Shown here one piece after another: positions 59,444-64,000 of a stretch of DNA of 64,000 nucleotides. The stretch covers positions 78,209,986-78,273,985 of the forward strand of contig CM047426.1 in NCBI GenBank assembly GCA_026168455.1, written 5' to 3'. The stretch comes from Theocolax elegans. Lineage: Eukaryota > Arthropoda > Insecta > Hymenoptera > Cerocephalidae. How positions within the stretch are numbered: the first letter of the stretch is position 1; every line of letters starts with the position of its first letter. Made by a program: the position numbers and the translations under genes. Below the pieces are notes generated by a model that worked only from the letters and a program-made list of their open reading frames with translations, had not been told where the DNA came from and searched no databases.

Positions 59444-60037
59444 GAATTACATGCTTTATGCGGTTTGCAATTTTTTAATTTAATTAATTCTAGAATATAT
59501 GACACTGTGACAGGAAATATGATGTCTTGTATAGGTCGTAGATTTTTCACAATTTACATGAGGATATCATATATAAAACATATTTAAGGATTTACCAAAC
59601 TACTGAAAGATATTTATTTAATTATGTCAACAATATAAAGTTGGAAACACCACCAAATCGACATTAAATTCCTTTTGTATCGTGAAATATATTCCAGTTA
59701 ACATGATTTAAATAAACGCTTTCATACCAGTTTAAGCAAAAACTCGAATAATTTATATACTAGAAAAAGTATTTCTTACTACATATAGACTATTCTTTGA
59801 GATCTTTGATAAATCCCTGTACTAAATGGCCATTGGGTTTTTGTTTGCCCTTATGGGGACGTACCGCAGTGTATTAATAGCTAAAGCAGGGTTCTAATGG
59901 AAACTAAGATTCATGTATAATGCAAAGAAAACGTGTATGGAATTGATAAATTTTTATAGCATCGTTATAATATTTGAAATTTAAAAATGAATCCAGAAAA
60001 TCAGGTATCACCAATTTAAATTTTTATGTATATATAT

Positions 60038-60057
60038 ATATATGCGATCGCATATAT
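60038..60057. repeat. Perfect 20-bp palindrome
   Basis: ATATATGCGATCGCATATAT is fully self-complementary, adjacent to a TA run. The central GCGATCGC makes it more than a simple TA repeat. Confidence 0.9.
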
Positions 60058-63000
60058 GACATGAATAAATTTTGCAATTAAAATTGCGTTACTTTTTTTC
60101 AAAGCACGGCGCATTGAATACATCTGTTTGTGCAAATTGTGATCAAGGGTCTACACTATCGTTTATAACATACATTAATGGAAAAATCGATCAATAAAGG
60201 AGGAAAAACTAGTTTAATTAAATAAATAAATTTATTAAAGTATTACCTATCATAAATTTCATAGAATTATATCAATGCCCTCAAAGACGGCCCGAAAGAA
60301 AATTTTACTACAATATATATGAAAGAAAATTAACAAACGAATTTCCTTCCAATGCCAATTTTGACTGCATTGATATTTTTATACGGGCACATTGATGTAG
60401 CTAATACTGAAACAAAGGGTAACGATGTCTTATTTACCATATTTATTTAATTAAGATAGCTTTTGCATCATAATTTACTTGAAAAAAATGGAATCGAGAT
60501 AAATTAATCCATTATTCGAACTTTTGCTTATATTATAGATGTTTAACGAAATTCGGATTTTACGTACAAATAAAGTTACAAAATTATTCAGTGAGAAAAC
60601 ACTTTTATATCGAGTAAATACGGTCTCATCTGTTTATAAGATATCGCACATGCGTAACTACGCCAATATAAGATTAAGATTACTCTATAATATATATCCT
60701 TCTTATGGTTGGTGCTTGAAAAAACGTTTAAGCATTGAAATTGACCTTTAAACGAGTGTAACCATAGTTTATTCTTCTCATTACACATTTTCCTTTTGTG
60801 TACCTATGTTTTGTAAGAATAATTTTACTATGTAGTCTTTCCTCGTTCTAAATATAATTTACGCTTATTGGAATTTATAGAATGTTGTCTAATTATTAAA
60901 CTTCTAGATTTATGCAACATTTATTTATTATGTTTGTTTACCAGTAACATGGAAATTTTGAATCATCACTGTAATTCCTTACGGAGGCTCTACTAAATTG
61001 AATAACACTGCAAGTACTTGAATTCTTTTCTTTATAAAAACTTAGACTCTTATAAGTTGTTTGATAATTGATTATATAGTCACTCGAAACTTTATATAAT
61101 AAATACCCACCACAGTACATTTGATTAAGAATTTATAAGTAATACGAATTTTCTTATTTTAAATATATATTTTTCTTTAAATCAATTAAGCTTTTTATTT
61201 ATGCAAACGTAATGTAAAAATTTTAGTAATAGAACGAAAATATTTTATTACTAAATAAGTTTATTATTATAAAAATTAGATTTATTCTCGAATATCACTA
61301 CAATCTAAAAAGCAAAAGAAAAGATTACTCATCAATGAATTTCGTTTACTTTCTAACTGTAACACATTTTCTTATCATTAAAAAAATGTTCACGAAAGTA
61401 TGAGAGAAAGAAAAAAGTAATTCTAGTCACCTCAAAACGGCTCACCTTTTTTCCCCTTTGGTTGCAAACTGAGTCACTGAAAAGACATACGCGGTTTATT
61501 GCCAATCGGTTTAGAACAAGGGAGTAGTCAACGATACCAGTTCCGCCGATGATTTACGATAAAATTGCACGCGTCGATGATACAATAATGAATTATTACA
61601 GTTTGTATAGTGTCTCTTCAATTTCTCAATGTCTGTCTTTCTGTCTTATTGAATATATTTTTTTTTAATTTATAGTTAGAGCATTAATTAAGTGTAAAAG
61701 TATTTTACTAATGACTAAATATTTCGATGTGTATAAAATCTATCAAAATATGTACGAACAACTTTCTATACCATAAATAAATAAGCAATCTCAATATAAA
61801 TAGTATGTAAAATATAACAAAGAAATAATCAAAACATAATGTAATATACCTATATATAATAAATATAAATAATAATAATAATGTTATATATACCTAACCA
61901 TTTGAAGTGTTTGAAAACTTCATTTAAACTTTAGGTTCGAAACATATTTCGACGTAAATATGCTGAAATCTATTTGGTATCTCATAAGTTTTCGATATTC
62001 GGGATACTTTTGTTTTGCTTATTCATATCTAGTATGCGTAAATAAACGAGATCGCATTTGCTGTTGTATGACGCTTTTTGCATGAATGCAGATTTAGCAT
62101 ATCTTCTTAATGACACATTAGTAAATATAAATTTTCCCTTGAACTTGTAGAACATACGCTTCATTTGATTGTGTACATCAATGTTTTATTTTGTATTTAG
62201 ATAAAGCAGATTCAATTGCTTTATACTCTCGTGATGCAAGCAAAAATATTTCTTTCTATTATCCGTATATTAAACCTTTATGCTTCGAATGACTTTAGTT
62301 TTATCGGTCGCTAGAACGTTGCACTTTACCAAAGAAGAAATGTAAAGCATAGTAGTTGTTATGTACATTATTTTTAACTTTATGATTTTATAATTTTTTT
62401 AATTATATGTATATGTTATATGTATGTTGGAGCAAAAGTCGTAAATGTAAAGAAATTAATTTTTAAATGATAATTTTTTATTATTAGTGATTAAACGTAG
62501 TCTTATTTCGGCATGGTATAATTACCGAAACAGTAGATATTTATATTTTCATTCGATATTTTTAATTATAAATATTAGTTGCTTATAATTAAATTAAGAA
62601 AAGCCAAGTTATTTAAAAAAACTGCTATGATATTTGAATAAAATGTTTAAAAAAAGCTAATTAGTATAATTAGCATATAGAACTGAAAGGGATAAAATTA
62701 TAATACAATAAAAAGTGTATGAACAAATGTGCGCGTTGAAATATAAGACGGAAAATCTTGAAAAAGAGTGATGAAAAGAGACGTGTCGCATCAGTGGCCT
62801 CATTAGATTCATTTACACTAATTTACTTAACTGTTTGTCCAGCAGACCACGAGGCAGCTGAAAAGCACGGGCGCAAAACTCCGCATGACCATGTCGATAT
62901 GTGCGTAAACAAATCAAATTCTTATGAAATTTGTTTAAAATTTACCGTGACGATGGGATTCTTCCTTTTCGTATAATAAAGGATATTTAAGTATCATTCT

Positions 63001-64000
63001 AACAATAATGATTAGATTTAGTGTAATTTTCATGAACAACACTTATAAAGTAACCTAGATATACAGTTTATAAAATGCAGTATAAATAAAAATGCAAGCT
63101 AAACATCAACGTTAAATTGAAATACATCGTATATAATAGTCGCTGGCACGTGAATTCGTATTACACGAGCTAATCGAAGGAGGCAGATATAACATTAATT
63201 CAATAATTATAATAGACTGGAGTTAAGGAGGTATAGGAAGACCTCGCCACAATCGACTCGAGGAGATAAGTTGCTCTTTGCGTATCGAAAAACCAAGGAG
63301 CATATACCGATATCAAACATCAGCTTATCTCCTTCTCGTATATACGTAGGTAGAGATAAATATGAGAGCTTCGTGGATTAACTTCACCGCTCGCAATTGT
63401 TACGAAAGCACTGCCTAAATGAAAAAATTGGCCAGATTTGTTTGCTGCCTGATTGCAGGCTTCCGCGATTCTTTTTCCCTTCGGAGTAGGCGGACTCGAC
63501 TACATTTCATCTTTCAGTCTTGTTAAGCGTGATTTTATGCGTGAATTAATGCACCTGTATCTTCTATACAACGGAATAACCTTACGAAATAATTATTAAA
63601 CAAAATTTTTTAAATTATATAATTTTATAGGCTGTTAAGTAAAGCTTAAAATTCCAGAAAATAAATTGTTAAATACACAGTTAAATAGTTATATTACAAT
63701 TTCAAGTGTTAGATTATTTAATCTTAACATAAAAATCACTATTATTTTAAGGTATGCAGGTTTATTTCAAGTCTGTTTTTAAAATTAATTACTCAGAGTT
63801 TTTATCAAGAGACGCCATAGCCTTCAGAATTTAGATCTTATTATAAATCCAGAGTATCTTTTTTATTATAACGAATGTCTTAAAAAATCAGAGCTAACGC
63901 AACTTTTACAATCCACTGCAACGAAAGAAAAATACAGCCTATTTTTTATAAATTTTTGTTTAAACTGTAATTTTACAATAAATGGTTTCAAATCGATTTG

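Larger units (their letters stand above)
55871..64000. other. AT-rich intergenic region at the right end
   Basis: No gene is supported. Items seen are a 152-codon reading frame on the - strand (58985-59443), a perfect 20-bp palindrome (60038-60057) and a GC-richer patch at about 63130-63530 with several GATAA motifs. Exons of a gene lying mainly outside the window could be hidden here. Confidence 0.5.

Noticed and set aside
62758..62976. A 72-codon + strand frame
   Set aside because: It begins with TTG, matches no family, and sits in ordinary AT-rich intergenic DNA.

Overview
The window is AT-rich animal DNA with short exons, GT-AG introns and CpG-bearing islands in an AT-rich background. 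Gene families, intron sizes and base composition point to an insect, most likely a hymenopteran; that lineage is an inference. No bacterial operons, CRISPR arrays, rRNA genes or recognisable tRNA genes were seen.

Three genes can be rebuilt exon by exon with matching splice phases. (1) An otopetrin-family proton channel on the + strand (8334-18041, eight exons, about 827 aa). It has a Lys-Asp-Lys repeat in an intracellular loop, a Ser/Thr-rich extracellular loop and a cassette-like 96-nt exon, and appears to be followed by a long 3' UTR. (2) Histidyl-tRNA synthetase on the + strand (29605-33823, five exons, 502 aa). Its 2-kb first intron holds two further exons: one supplying a mitochondrial leader, and one that ends the protein early with a GST-C-like domain resembling the eEF1B/AIMP3 type. 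(3) A two-pore-domain potassium channel on the - strand (36113-55536, ten exons, about 1121 aa), with an 11.2-kb first intron and a very long cytoplasmic tail. The tail carries three RRFSLR motifs and a choice of splice donors that gives either a long or a short tail.

The layout runs as follows. 1-8.1 kb is non-coding with several GC/GAGA islands. 8.1-22.7 kb is the otopetrin gene plus its probable 3' UTR. 22.7-29.3 kb is intergenic, with two MITE-like inverted-repeat elements (23.6 and 24.3 kb) and an orphan promoter-like island at 26.0-26.4 kb. 29.3-33.8 kb is HisRS. 33.8-36.1 kb is a convergent intergenic gap. 36.1-55.9 kb is the K2P gene. 55.9-64 kb is intergenic, with one unexplained 152-codon reading frame.

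The three genes do not form a pathway. The two channels are both membrane excitability or pH genes, but nothing visible links them functionally. The strongest candidate for something undescribed is the HisRS locus: by splice phase alone it could make a cytosolic synthetase, a mitochondrial synthetase and a short, non-catalytic protein joining the first WHEP helix to a GST-C-like domain.
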